A stretch of 64,000 bases of DNA, from contig CAVTAV010000002.1 of assembly GCA_963732795.1 (NCBI GenBank), positions 620,001-684,000 of the forward strand, given 5' to 3'. Position 1 is the first letter of the stretch. The number at the start of each line of letters is the position of its first letter. Below, in pieces: positions 17,753 through 26,915 of this stretch. A program made the position numbers and the translations under genes. The stretch comes from CAVTAV01 sp963732795. GTDB lineage: Bacteria; Pseudomonadota; Alphaproteobacteria; CAVTAV01. The notes beneath the pieces are model-generated. The model saw nothing but the letters and a program-made list of their open reading frames with translations. It searched no databases and had not been told where the DNA came from.

Positions 17753-19363
17753 TTACGCCTTCATCGGCGGTAGCTCGTGTCCCGGCGTCCAGAAGCCATG
17801 GATCTGGCCGACGATGGGGTATGGCATCTTGACCTTCGCAATGGCGCCGGCGTCATAGTTTTGGAGATCCAAGAGGACGAGATCGGCCCGGTTGTTCTCC
17901 ATCGGGTAGGTGGCGACGCCGATCAGGTAGCCGTCGCCCTCGCCCGCATTCTTGTTGCGCGGCACGAAGGACGGCTCGGCGAGGCGCGCATTGGCGAGCG
18001 AGAAGACCTTCGATGTCTGCTTCTGCTGGTCGAAGATCGCCCAACCGCCCTGAGGCGCGTAGGCCATCGCGAAACCCCAGCGATAGGGCTTGGTGTGATA
18101 ACGGTCGTCCTGGCGCGACAGCGCGATGCCCACCTCCGGATACATGATCTCCATGTCGTAGGTGTCTTTGGCCTTGTTCGCGAAGTCGATCTTGAAGCGG
18201 CGGACATTGCCGAAGGCCTTCTTGGGATCGAAATCGTTATGAACGTTCGGGAAGAAGGCGAACTGGTTGCCGGCGCCGCCGTCCATATCCATGGTGATCT
18301 TCTCGCCGTCGGACCAGCAGCCCATCACATGGGTGCACATGGTCTGTGGGCCCTTGAACCAGCGGATGTCCTTGCCGTCGCCGCCGCGATGCATCACGCC
18401 GATCAGGGTCGGCATGGACGAATCCCATGCCCAGTGCACGCCGCCGGCCTTCATCTGCGCCATGTTGATGGCAAGCGGACAGGCCAGGAAGATGATGTGT
18501 TTATCGGTCGCGGCGAAGTCGTGGATCATGCCGATATAGGGCGCCTTCACCCAGGCGTCCCATTTGATATGGCCGTCCTTGGCGTCGGCCTGGAAGACAT
18601 AGATGTCGTCCGTGGCGAAGCCTTTGGCCTCGTAGCCGAAGGAAATCAGGTCGCCGGTATCAGAATCGATTTTCGGATGGGCGGTATGGGTCTGGGACGG
18701 ATATTTGCCGCCGAACAGGTAATAGTCGTCGGTCGTCTCGAGCGTATAGGGGTCCATGACTACCGGCGGGCTGTCCTCCTTGAGGACCAGGAGCTTGCCG
18801 TGATGGAAGAACTGCTGCGTGTTGGCGGTGCCGCGGCTCAAGCCCTTCACGCTCGGATCGTCGGTCATCGGGTTACGGTACATGCCGAACAACGAGCGGC
18901 GCGCCTTGTGCTGCGCCTTCCAGCGCTGGGTCCGGGCATAGCGCGTCTTGTAATCGACATGGCCGTCCTTGATATGGAACGCGCTGACATGACCCTCGCC
19001 GTCGAACGAGATGTCGTTCTGATGGCTCTCGGGCTTGGGATATTGCGGGTCCGGGCCAACGCGGAAGAAGATGCCGTCGAGATCGGCCGGCAGCTTGCCT
19101 TCGACCTCGCAATCAAAAAGTTCATTCTCCGAACGGTAGACCCCGCCGTGCTCGCTGCCGCCGCCGCCGAAGGTGCCGCGCTTCTGCGGGAACAGCACCT
19201 CGGCCTCGGCCGATTTCGACTTGGTGATGATGGTGGTCGCGACAGCCGCCGCGCCCGCCCCGGCGGTCACCGTGCCGAGGAACTTGCGCCGGTCCACGCC
19301 GGATTTCGATTTCGTCTCGCCGGTGTCGCTCGAGGCGTCGTTCTGGGTCTTATCGTCGGCCAT
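17753..19363 (-). CDS. Carotenoid oxygenase with Tat signal peptide
   Basis: 536 residues from ATG 19363, which follows GGAGG by 5 bases; a start 4 codons upstream is less well placed. N-terminus is a twin-arginine signal: 'DRRKFLGTVTAGAGAAAVATT'. The body follows the carotenoid cleavage oxygenase pattern, with four candidate iron-ligand histidines: 'THTAHPKID', 'GMIHDFAATD', 'MCTHVMGCWSDGEKI' and 'QIHGFWTP'. Family members cleave carotenoids, apocarotenoids or lignin-derived stilbenes; export by Tat suggests action outside the cytoplasm on a folded, metal-loaded enzyme. A second family member is cut by the left window edge. Confidence 0.9.
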   Translation of the reverse strand: MADDKTQNDASSDTGETKSKSGVDRRKFLGTVTAGAGAAAVATTIITKSKSAEAEVLFPQKRGTFGGGGSEHGGVYRSENELFDCEVEGKLPADLDGIFFRVGPDPQYPKPESHQNDISFDGEGHVSAFHIKDGHVDYKTRYARTQRWKAQHKARRSLFGMYRNPMTDDPSVKGLSRGTANTQQFFHHGKLLVLKEDSPPVVMDPYTLETTDDYYLFGGKYPSQTHTAHPKIDSDTGDLISFGYEAKGFATDDIYVFQADAKDGHIKWDAWVKAPYIGMIHDFAATDKHIIFLACPLAINMAQMKAGGVHWAWDSSMPTLIGVMHRGGDGKDIRWFKGPQTMCTHVMGCWSDGEKITMDMDGGAGNQFAFFPNVHNDFDPKKAFGNVRRFKIDFANKAKDTYDMEIMYPEVGIALSRQDDRYHTKPYRWGFAMAYAPQGGWAIFDQQKQTSKVFSLANARLAEPSFVPRNKNAGEGDGYLIGVATYPMENNRADLVLLDLQNYDAGAIAKVKMPYPIVGQIHGFWTPGHELPPMKA

Positions 19364-19573
19364 GATTACCTCCAAAGGGCATAAAGACGGCTACCGACGC
19401 GCGGCCGAGCGGAACGATCTTGGATTTGTCGACGAAAAACACGATCGATCTCGGGATGCCCCGGCATCCATGGCTGCGCGCGGTCCTGGGTCCTAGAACT
19501 CGTGGGGCATTGTGATCCCTGACGGTTGCAAGGTCAATCGTCACGGGCGTTATGGAGAGGTGCGGGGCCGGCT

Positions 19574-20186
19574 CTAAAAGATCGGCTTCCGCCACCGGCA
19601 GGACAGCTCGATCCCGCTGCCGATGGGGAGCAGCACGGATTCCATGTCCGGCTTGCCGCGCACGGCGGCGCTATAGGCCACGGCGTGACGTCGCGCCCCT
19701 TCTGGATAGATCATGTTGTCGGCGGCGAGCAGGGCATTTTCGGCGAGCTTGGGATAGAGCTTTTCGAAACAAGGGACGTAGAGATCCTTCCAAAGGTCAA
19801 TCAGGACGAAATCGACCGGGCCCTCCAGATCGTCCAGAAGCTCCAGCGCATCGCCGGCCATCCAGTCGACATGGTCGGCGAGCCCCGCCTCTCCGAGGCG
19901 CTCTCTGGCATAGGCCTGCTTGTTCTCGGCGAGATCGAAGGTGATGAGCCGGCCGCCGGTCTGTTTCGCGGCATCGGCGAGGAACAGGGTGGAATAGCCG
20001 TAGGAGGTGCCGAGCTCCACGATCCGTTTGGCGCCCCGCGCGATCGCGAGCGAATGCAGCACACGGGCGACTTTTTCACCGACATGAAGCAGCAGGTCGT
20101 CGACGCTCGCGGCATGCCGCCGGTTCGAACTCCCTTTCTGCCCGCTCGTTGTAATGGCGCAGGACTCGGTCGAAAGCGTCATCCAT
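19574..20186 (-). CDS. Class I SAM-dependent O-methyltransferase, one frameshift near the N-terminus
   Basis: About 204 residues. 'RIVELGTSYGYSTLFLADA' is the SAM-binding motif I; 'GRLITFDLAENKQAYARERL' and 'VDFVLIDLWKDLYVPCFEKLYPKL' follow, and the order resembles catechol/caffeoyl-CoA O-methyltransferase-like proteins. In the sequence as given, the open frame starts at 20182 with an unrelated N-terminus. Reading from ATG 20186 gives 'MDDAFDRVLRHYNERAERE', and removing one extra C near 20121 joins this smoothly to 'RRHAASVDDLLLH'. I prefer that start. Substrate unknown; 210 bases upstream of it lies the carotenoid oxygenase end in reverse order on the same strand. Confidence 0.8.
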
Positions 20187-20370
20187 TTGGCGATACCGTT
20201 GTTCGATCTTCGGAGTGGCTATCCATCTCACGGTTCGCCCGGCCGCGTCAAAGGCGCGATCCGAGATCGCCGAAAAATGCGGTGTCGGGCCCCTCCTCGA
20301 CGTTGCCTCCGGACGCCGAACCGCTAAGGTAATGCCCTCACCTCATTCCGCAATCGACGGAGACTCGGCC

Positions 20371-21204
20371 ATGAACCAACAGCTCGAGAACACGGTCCAT
20401 ACGTCCCTGCAGCTTCTGACCTCCTACGGCATGTCGATGGTCGGCGCGGTGGTCATTCTGACCGTCGGCTGGATCGGCGCGCGCTTCTTGCACAATATGG
20501 CGCTCAAGGCGGTTCTGAAGTCCGGCAAGATCGACCAGACGGTCGGCCGCTTCTTCGCCGACGTGGCCCGATATGCCGTGCTCGTCTTTACGATCATCGC
20601 GGTGCTCGCCAAATTCGGGGTGCAGACGGCCAGCATCATCACGGTCCTCGGCGCCTTGGGTCTGGCGGTCGGTTTCGCGCTGCAGGGCACGCTGTCCAAC
20701 GTCGCGGCGGGCCTGTTCATACTGTTCCTGAGGCCGTTCAAGATCGGCGACTTCATCGAGGCGGCGGGAACCTCGGGCACGGTCAGCGCGATCAATCTGT
20801 TCACAATCGAGCTCAACACCCCTGACAACGTGCTCACCATCGTTCCCAACAGTGCCATCATCGGCGGCACCATCAAGAACTACACGACCAATCCCAAGCG
20901 CCGCGTCGATTTCCTGATGGGCATCGCCTATGAGGACGATATCGACAAGGCCATCGGCATCATGAAGGGCGTCATCGGGGCGGATTCACGAATCGCCACC
21001 GACCCTGCGCCGGTTCTCGTCGTGGGCGAACTGGCCGACAGTTCCGTGAACCTGATCGTCCGGGTCTGGTGCGACCGCGACAACTACTGGCCGGTCAAGT
21101 TCGACCTGACAAAGGCGTTCAAGGAAGCCTTCGACGCCCAGGGCATCACGATCCCCTTCCCCCAACGCGTCGTGCACTACGCCGACAAGGCTGCGGCGGA
21201 GTAG
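20371..21204 (+). CDS. Mechanosensitive ion channel, MscS family (small form)
   Basis: 277 residues, close to the length of E. coli MscS. Three N-terminal helices, the last being 'GALGLAVGFALQGTLSNVAAGLFILFLRPFKIGDFIEAAG', the TM3 pore helix with its Ala/Gly pattern. The beta domain shows 'GTVSAINLFTIELNTPDN' and 'VTIVPNS'-like 'LTIVPNSAIIGGTIKNYTTNPKRR', and the tail ends 'GITIPFPQRVVHYADKAAAE'. ATG 20371 follows GACGGAGA. The last 352 bases are repeated with about 92 percent identity at 23967-24319. Convergent with the TPR/TonB-C gene. Confidence 0.92.
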   Translation: MNQQLENTVHTSLQLLTSYGMSMVGAVVILTVGWIGARFLHNMALKAVLKSGKIDQTVGRFFADVARYAVLVFTIIAVLAKFGVQTASIITVLGALGLAVGFALQGTLSNVAAGLFILFLRPFKIGDFIEAAGTSGTVSAINLFTIELNTPDNVLTIVPNSAIIGGTIKNYTTNPKRRVDFLMGIAYEDDIDKAIGIMKGVIGADSRIATDPAPVLVVGELADSSVNLIVRVWCDRDNYWPVKFDLTKAFKEAFDAQGITIPFPQRVVHYADKAAAE

Positions 21205-21206
21205 TA

Positions 21207-21243
21207 GCCCGAATCGGGTGCGAATTTCCGGCCGAGTAGCCGG
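21207..21243. terminator. Possible bidirectional terminator between convergent genes
   Basis: Between the stops of mscS and the TPR/TonB-C gene are two small inverted repeats, CCCGA/TCGGG and CCGGC-CGAGTA-GCCGG. No T-tract follows on either strand, so support is limited to position and stem. Confidence 0.25.
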
Positions 21244-21246
21244 CCA

Positions 21247-23442
21247 TCAGTCATGACGTATGTGCAGGTCGATCTGCATTCGGGGGACACCTGTCCAACC
21301 GTCGCTATCGAGGGGCTTCATGAACTTCCACTCTCTCAAGCATTTCACAAGATTATAGTCGAAGACGCCAGGCAACTCGGTTCGTAGAAACCGCGGATTT
21401 TCGATCGACCCGCTTGTGTCGACGCCATACTCGATCGCGGCTTCTCCTTCCGCTCTCAGCACGACTGCCGAGCGCGGATAGGTCAACAGGCATGACCTGG
21501 TGGTTGGCAACCTCGCCGTCAGTTTGAGGAATTCACGATCGGCGCCGAGATGCGTCGCATCGCCCAAGGCAGCCTCGGCCGCCTGGTCGCCGGCCTTGGT
21601 GTTCGACAGGAATACCGCCAGATAATAGCGCGCCGCACGGAGGACGGCGTTGTCCGACGGAAGTGTTCTTCCGGGGCCTGAGATCAGCCTGACAAGGAGC
21701 GCAACGGATTTGGCCGTCCGGTCATTTTCGCCCGCCACCCCCGATCGCACCACGTACCCTAGTATTTGGCCGGCGAACTCTTCCTGATCGACATCGGGAT
21801 CCTTCTCGTAGATCTCGAAGCTGCGTTGCGCCCAGGCATCGGTATCCGGCGATGCCCGCGTGGCCATGGCCTTCGCAAAAAGGATGTCGGCAACTCTGCG
21901 GTCCTGTCCGCCATACGCCGCCAGCGCGATCTTTTCCGCTTGGTCGAGATAGGCGACGGCTTGGTCGCCGTTGGTAAGCTGCCCAAGTAGCGTTAGAACC
22001 GGAACGAGATGCAAATCTTGATCGCCGAAATTCAACTCGAATATCGCCAAGGCCGTCGCCGCCTCATCGATGGCGTCGCCGCGCCTGTCGGTAAAATCGC
22101 TGACGACCGCGAGATCGTACCACGCCACGGCAATTCGCGGATCGTTTTCGCCGAAAATCGTCGACACCGCGCTAAGCGTGGCCTCAGCCTCACGGAGCGC
22201 CGGTTCTTTCTTTCCGTTCAGCGCCAGACCGGCATAACGCTTTCGCGCGCTGGCGAATTCTGGTGGCTCGGGCAGAGCGTTCAGAAGGCGCTGGAAGCGG
22301 CGCCCATCGGCGGCCGTCGTCAACCAGTCCTGCGTCGTCCAAGGTGTCGAGCGCAACATTGAGCAGCGGATCAGCGACCGCAATCCTATCTTGCGGCCTT
22401 GGGAGCCTTCCGGGGTGACCAACCTCACCCGCCAACTTCGCAGTAGCCGGACGATATCTCTGTCAAACAGGATCGGCGGATTGGCGGCAAGGACTTGCGG
22501 ATTGATCACCCTGCCGGTGTCATCGACGTCATACCCGACATAGACCCAGCCATTGGCCGCTTGCTCGTGGGTCAGGCCGGCCGGACAGTGGAGCAACTCT
22601 CCAATGTATTGTCGTCGTCCGTTATACCTGTACTCATTCGCCCCGCCATTGTGGAGGGTGTCGATCATCTTCTGATAGCGGCCCTTGAGGTAATACAGAA
22701 AGGCAAGGTCCTGACTGGCCATATGGCCAAGAGCACTCGGATGGGCCTGGCCTCCGCTGAAATCGCCGATAACCTTATAGTAATAGTTCAGGGCCTTGCC
22801 GAGATTCCGCTGCGCCAGATAGACCTGCCCAAGCGCCAGCAGGACCGTACCGATCCTCGAATCGTCCTTGCTATATGTCGCCTGAGCATAGGCAAGGGCC
22901 TCTTTGAGGAGCTGAACTGCCAGCTTGGCGTCGGAAAAACGTTGGCTCATTGCGTAGCGAGTCAGGACGGGGACAAGCTTCTGCTTCGGCGCGGCCGCAA
23001 CCTTCAATTCGCCCAGCAACTCTCTCGACAGGCTGGCCGCGCGTTTGTAGTCCCCCACCTCGAGATAGAAATCCGCCGCTTTGCCGGTGATCTCCATCCG
23101 ATCCGCATCGGTCTGCTCGAGGGCTGAGGTCCCTATGGCGTAAGCGTCGGCGAAACTCGTATCGGCCTGATCGAGCCAGCCCAACCGGTCATAAGTGATG
23201 GCGAGATCCAGGGCCGCCTTCGCGGTCTGCGCGCTTTGGTGCCTTGCTGCCACCTCGCTCATCCGTCGGACGATCATCGCCTGCGGCAGAGCCCGAAGAT
23301 ACTGCCTGGCCTTGGTTAGACGCGCGAACTCTTGCCGGTGATCTTCCAGCGCGCCGGCGCGAGCCGCGCCGAGATCGGTCATCCCGACGATGAACGACAA
23401 CGATCCGGCCGCGACAAGAAGTACGCGACGAAATGCCCCCAT
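21247..23442 (-). CDS. Exported TPR protein with internal and C-terminal TonB-C-like domains (paralogue of 8880-11048)
   Basis: 731 residues with a signal peptide ('VLLVAAGSLSFIVGMTDLGAARA'). Layout matches the 8880-11048 protein: helical repeats at about 30-230 ('LDLAITYDRLGWLDQADTSFADAYA'), an internal TonB-C-like unit at about 265-345 ('GWVYVGYDVDDTGRVINPQVLAANPPILFDRDIVRLLRSWRV'), more helical repeats, and a C-terminal unit ('AAIEYGVDTSGSIENPRFL ... VKCLREWKFMKP'). The phrase 'LAANPP' and the cysteine before the internal unit are shared exactly. ATG 23442 follows GGGAGAAAG. No exbB/exbD partner is adjacent. Periplasmic location is inferred from the signal peptide. Confidence 0.75.
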   Translation of the reverse strand: MGAFRRVLLVAAGSLSFIVGMTDLGAARAGALEDHRQEFARLTKARQYLRALPQAMIVRRMSEVAARHQSAQTAKAALDLAITYDRLGWLDQADTSFADAYAIGTSALEQTDADRMEITGKAADFYLEVGDYKRAASLSRELLGELKVAAAPKQKLVPVLTRYAMSQRFSDAKLAVQLLKEALAYAQATYSKDDSRIGTVLLALGQVYLAQRNLGKALNYYYKVIGDFSGGQAHPSALGHMASQDLAFLYYLKGRYQKMIDTLHNGGANEYRYNGRRQYIGELLHCPAGLTHEQAANGWVYVGYDVDDTGRVINPQVLAANPPILFDRDIVRLLRSWRVRLVTPEGSQGRKIGLRSLIRCSMLRSTPWTTQDWLTTAADGRRFQRLLNALPEPPEFASARKRYAGLALNGKKEPALREAEATLSAVSTIFGENDPRIAVAWYDLAVVSDFTDRRGDAIDEAATALAIFELNFGDQDLHLVPVLTLLGQLTNGDQAVAYLDQAEKIALAAYGGQDRRVADILFAKAMATRASPDTDAWAQRSFEIYEKDPDVDQEEFAGQILGYVVRSGVAGENDRTAKSVALLVRLISGPGRTLPSDNAVLRAARYYLAVFLSNTKAGDQAAEAALGDATHLGADREFLKLTARLPTTRSCLLTYPRSAVVLRAEGEAAIEYGVDTSGSIENPRFLRTELPGVFDYNLVKCLREWKFMKPLDSDGWTGVPRMQIDLHIRHD

Positions 23443-23565
23443 TTCGCTTTCTCCCGCCCTCCAAGTGCCTCGCTAGTCTCATACGCCTAGAAAAGCATGG
23501 CAAGATCATCGTTGCGCGAAAAATGAAATGAAGCCCTATTTTGGATCGCGCTTTTAATTGCAAAC

Positions 23566-23929
23566 TCAGTCGTTCCAGAGCCTGGCGGCGATGCGTCTTC
23601 CATGGTCTCGTTGTGATAAGGCTCGTATCCGCGGGCGCGGAAATGCGCTTCAGAGAGATCATTGCCTTTGTAACCGAGATAGAAGCAGAGCCCGGTCACC
23701 AGGGCCGTCAGCACCCAGTCGAGCTCCGTCGCCCCGCGTCCGACGTTGCGAAGAACGGCGCGCCGATCCTGGGCGCCCGGGCGACGACCATCACCACGGT
23801 CCAAAACGACAATCCGCGGAAGAACAGCGGTTTGCTGAGAAAGCCGGCGCCCAGAGACAGCGACCAGCTCCAACCCGTTTCGACGACTTTAATGCTGCCG
23901 GTACCCGGGTGTTTCATCGCGAGCGACAT
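23566..23929 (-). pseudogene. DUF2628-like small membrane protein, degenerate copy
   Basis: Reads 'MSLAMKHPGTGSIKVVETGWSWSL ... PLFFRGLSFWTVVMVVA', then in another frame 'ATELDWVLTALVTGLCFYLGYKGNDLSEAHFRARGYEPYHNETMED', then a third frame ending 'ARLWND' at 23566. Compared with the intact paralogue at 24665-25042 it lacks one base near 23750 and one near 23592. Both are losses, unlike the extra-base errors seen in most broken genes here, so true decay is possible. The 5' flank is also shared with the paralogue up to about 23965, where the mscS fragment begins. Confidence 0.6.
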
Positions 23930-23966
23930 CGCAATGTCTCCTGCAAGCGGGATGTCCGGGCCCAAA

Positions 23967-24319
23967 GCGCCATCATAGGCGGCACCATCAAGAACTACAC
24001 GACCAATCCCAAGCGCCGCGTCGATTTCCTGATGGGCATCGCCTATGAGGACGATATCGACAAGGCCATCGGCATCATGAAGGGTGTCATCACGGCGGAT
24101 TCACGAATCGCCACCGACCCCGAACCGGTCCTCGTCGTCGGCGAATTGGCCGACAGCTTGGTAAACCTGATCGTCCGGGTCTGGTGCGACCGCGACAACT
24201 ACTGGCTGGTCAAGTTCGATTTGACCAAGGCGTTCAAGGAAGCCTTCGACGCCCAGGGCATCACGATCCCCTTCCCGCAGCGCATGGTGCATTACGCGGA
24301 AAAGGCCGCCGCGGAGTAG
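23967..24319 (+). pseudogene. Duplicated 3' fragment of mscS
   Basis: Encodes 'AIIGGTIKNYTTNPKRRVDFLMGIAYEDD' through 'MVHYAEKAAAE' and TAG, the beta and cage domains only, with no membrane helices. It matches 20853-21204 with about 28 differences in roughly 352 positions by eye, and the match stops at the stop codon. Many differences are silent, so the copy may have been under selection, or copied from a diverged relative, before or after the event. It is fused upstream to an antisense frame with no ribosome site, so expression as a protein is doubtful. Confidence 0.75.
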
Positions 24320-24349
24320 GATCGCGATGCTCAGAATTCGCCGGCTCGG

Positions 24350-24571
24350 TCAGTTATCCCCGTTGAGCTTGTCCTTGGCGTCGTCATAGGCGTCGTTGGC
24401 CTTGTCGCCCGCCTTGTCGAGCTGATCGCCGGCATTGTCGATCGCCTTGTCGGCTTTCTCTCCGGCCTTCTCGAGCGGGCCGTCATTGTTGTCGCAGCCG
24501 GCGATTGTGACGCCCGCAAAGGCCACGGAGGCCGCTAGGATTGCCGCTGGGATAGACGCTTTCCTGATCAC
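24350..24571 (-). CDS. Small lipoprotein with amphipathic heptad-like repeats
   Basis: 73 residues. Signal peptide with lipobox 'TIAG-C', so the mature protein is lipid-anchored from that cysteine and only about 48 residues long. The rest is charged and helical, with repeats such as 'EKADKAIDNAGDQLDKAGDKANDAYDDAKDKL', an alanine/aspartate/lysine pattern like LEA or entericidin-like stress proteins. ATG 24571 follows GGAAAGAAAAG. Role unknown; envelope stress function is an inference from composition. Confidence 0.75.
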   Translation of the reverse strand: MIRKASIPAAILAASVAFAGVTIAGCDNNDGPLEKAGEKADKAIDNAGDQLDKAGDKANDAYDDAKDKLNGDN

Positions 24572-24664
24572 TTTTCTTTCCTTTCCTCTCCGCGTGACAA
24601 CGGATGGACGCCGGTGCCGGCATCCGGTCCTGTAAACGCGCTCGAACGATTATCGTTCCCGAGT

Positions 24665-25042
24665 CTAGGAAAAGGTTCTGTCGCTCCAGAGCCGGGCCGC
24701 GACACGGTCTTCCAGGTTCTCGTTGCGGTACGGCTCGTAGCCGCAGGCGCGGAAGTGAGCTTCCGACAACTCGTTGCCCTTGGCGCCGAGATAGAGGCAG
24801 AGCCCGGTCACGAGGGCCGTGAGCACCCACTCGAGCTCGGTTGCGCCCGCGTCCGAGGAAACGAGGAACGGCGCGCCGATCCTCAAGGTCCAGGCGACAA
24901 CCATCACCACGCCCCAGTACGAGAGGCCGCGGAAAAACAAGGGTATGCCGAGAAATCCGGCGCCGAGGAACAGCGACCAGCTCCAGCCTGTTTCGACGAC
25001 TTTGATGCTGCCGGTGCCCGGATGTTTCATCGTCAGCGACAT
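24665..25042 (-). CDS. DUF2628-like small integral membrane protein
   Basis: 125 residues. 'VVETGWSWSLFLGAGFLGIPLFFRGLSYWGVVMVVAW' resembles the opening of DUF2628 proteins (a short hydrophobic 'FFxGPxWxLYRxxW' block), and 'LYLGAKGNELSEAHFRACGYEPY' matches the closing 'GNxLRxxHLxRRGY' element. Two or three membrane segments. The family assignment is from pattern only. The degenerate copy at 23566-23929 is clearly related along the whole length, so a duplication took place, with the mscS fragment and the lipoprotein gene now between the copies. Confidence 0.65.
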   Translation of the reverse strand: MSLTMKHPGTGSIKVVETGWSWSLFLGAGFLGIPLFFRGLSYWGVVMVVAWTLRIGAPFLVSSDAGATELEWVLTALVTGLCLYLGAKGNELSEAHFRACGYEPYRNENLEDRVAARLWSDRTFS

Positions 25043-25139
25043 GGCGATGCCTCATGCAAACAGGACGTCCGGACCCAAGCCGCCATGGTTGGCCCAAAGT
25101 CTTAACAAGCGGTGAAACGACCGGGCCGGTTCTTCTGTA

Positions 25140-26726
25140 TCATGACGCCTTGGCCTGGACCTTGAGCTTGGCCTGCCCGCGCACGGGCTTAAGCGCGTTC
25201 GACAGGTTCATCAGCGGGTGGCCGTAATAGAAACCCTGGGCGTAGTCGCATCCCAGGCCGCGCAGAATCTCCGCCTGGGTTTCGGTCTCGACATGCTCGG
25301 CGATGGTCTTGATTCCAAGACCGTTGCACAGAGTCGTCATGGCATGGAGAAAGGCCCTCAGCTCTTTATCCTTCTCCGCACCGCGGACATAGACGCCGTC
25401 GATTTTCACGAAATCGACCTTGATGTTCTTGAGATATTGGAAGCCCGAGGCGCCCGCGCCGAAATCGTCGAGGCAGACCTTGAAGCCCGCGTCGCGGATG
25501 CGCTTGGCGGACTCGCTGAGCCGCGCCAGATCCGCGGACTGGGCGGATTCAGTGACCTCGATCAGCAGGTTCTCCGCCAACGCCTTGTGCCGCGTCAAAT
25601 GCTGCATCAACGAGTCCATGAAATCCGACGTGGTGAGCGACCGGCCGGAGATGTTGACCGCGATATGGGGCAGGCTGTTCTTGTCGGCCCAGTGATTGAG
25701 CGTGGAGGTGACCGTCGAAAGCATCATCATGTCGAACTCGGCGATCAGGCCGACTTCCTCGGCGAAGGTGATCAGCTCGAAGGGCGACCCGCTCCTGGTG
25801 TCGAACCGGACCAGCGCCTCGACATGATGGATCTCGCCGGTCGACAGCGCGACAATGGGCTGGTAGGCGGCATGGAACCGCTTCTCCTTCATCAGCTTGC
25901 GCAGATTCGCGATCCGCTCGCGCAAATCCTCGAAATTCTCCGAGAAGTTCTGCGACAGCTCCTTGAGATCGATATTGGTGCGCGTGTCGGCAAATTTCCG
26001 GACGCTGTAGACAAGCGCCCGCGCCGCATCGGCGGATGATCCCGTGCCGCCGGCATCGCCCTCGAGGGTCGCGGTCTCGAACGTCTCGCCAGTCAGGCTC
26101 GCCAACTGCGCCATCAGGTCGCCGCCGCCGGCGTCCCCCTTCTCATGCACGACCGCGAAACGCCCGTCGCCGAAATCGGCCGCCGCCTGACCGCCAAGCG
26201 AAAGCGCGGCGAGCTGGCGGGCAAAGAAGTCGTAATCCTTGGGCCCTTCGTCATTCGCAAGCTGGACGAGACTGATAAGAACCGAATTCGCATCCGACCG
26301 CTCGGCCAGGAGCGAGGGCAGCTTGTTCAGGAAGGTGTCGCCGTCGGGCAGAAGCTGCTCCGGCTTGCCGCCCATGCCGCCGAGTCGGCTCTGGGCCACG
26401 GCGACCATATGAACCGTCCTGTCGCCCGGAAGCTGGGACAGAAACAGGCCCACGAGCCGCCGGAGGCTCGGTTCCGCGCCGAAATGGACCGACATCGGCC
26501 CCATCCTTTGCTTGGAACCGACCAGCTTGAGACTCGATGCTAGAAGCTTGTAATCCGCATCGTCGACGAAATCGGAAAGCGGCTGGTCCTTAATCTTTTC
26601 CGGCTTGTCCATGCCGAGCCAACCCAACGCGCCATCGGCATGGGTTACCCGGAGATCCTTATCCAATTCGAGAAATACGTCGCCCACGCAGAATGCATAG
26701 CTGACGAAGCGATGTGCGCCTTCCAC
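25140..26726 (-). CDS. EAL-domain protein (probable c-di-GMP phosphodiesterase) with N-terminal PAS-like domain
   Basis: 528 residues. About 10-110 looks PAS-like ('VFLELDKDLRVTHADGALGWLG'), 130-235 resembles a degenerate GGDEF domain without the signature ('VLISLVQLAND ... FGDGRFAVV'), 245-280 is helical, and 285-520 is an EAL domain. Catalytic elements are kept: 'VEALVRF', 'AVNISGRSL', 'IEVTES', 'CLDDFGAGASGFQYL', 'VDFVKIDG', 'AEHVET' and 'GCDYAQGFYYGHP'. It should hydrolyse c-di-GMP, controlling motility or biofilm. No membrane segment is seen. Divergent from 26916, with an AT-rich 189-base gap that probably holds both promoters. Confidence 0.88.
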   Translation of the reverse strand: MEGAHRFVSYAFCVGDVFLELDKDLRVTHADGALGWLGMDKPEKIKDQPLSDFVDDADYKLLASSLKLVGSKQRMGPMSVHFGAEPSLRRLVGLFLSQLPGDRTVHMVAVAQSRLGGMGGKPEQLLPDGDTFLNKLPSLLAERSDANSVLISLVQLANDEGPKDYDFFARQLAALSLGGQAAADFGDGRFAVVHEKGDAGGGDLMAQLASLTGETFETATLEGDAGGTGSSADAARALVYSVRKFADTRTNIDLKELSQNFSENFEDLRERIANLRKLMKEKRFHAAYQPIVALSTGEIHHVEALVRFDTRSGSPFELITFAEEVGLIAEFDMMMLSTVTSTLNHWADKNSLPHIAVNISGRSLTTSDFMDSLMQHLTRHKALAENLLIEVTESAQSADLARLSESAKRIRDAGFKVCLDDFGAGASGFQYLKNIKVDFVKIDGVYVRGAEKDKELRAFLHAMTTLCNGLGIKTIAEHVETETQAEILRGLGCDYAQGFYYGHPLMNLSNALKPVRGQAKLKVQAKAS

Positions 26727-26915
26727 CCGATCCTGCCCAATGATGGTTTTCCTAACTTAGGGAGCCTATGTGTTAATGCTTTACGGACCGTCAAATTTCA
26801 TGGGACGCGCCTAAGATTTAATCTATAGACGTATAGGGCTACGGCCGCGAAATCGGATGATATCCGCCCCTGTGCGTGCCATATTTCCGTCGAACAGCTT
26901 GGCATAGACTGCCTC

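Noticed and set aside
17777..19384. 535-codon open frame antisense to the carotenoid oxygenase
   Set aside because: Shadow of a gene with full motifs and a Tat signal; composition is Arg/Val/His-rich without recognisable fold.
21247..23442. Classical TonB energy transducer
   Set aside because: There is no uncleaved anchor plus proline-rich spacer, no ExbB/ExbD neighbour, and two TonB-C-like units instead of one.
23558..24319. Chimeric 253-residue protein ending in the MscS C-terminus
   Set aside because: The first half is antisense to the DUF2628-like copy, with no ribosome site or domain; only the mscS fragment is meaningful.
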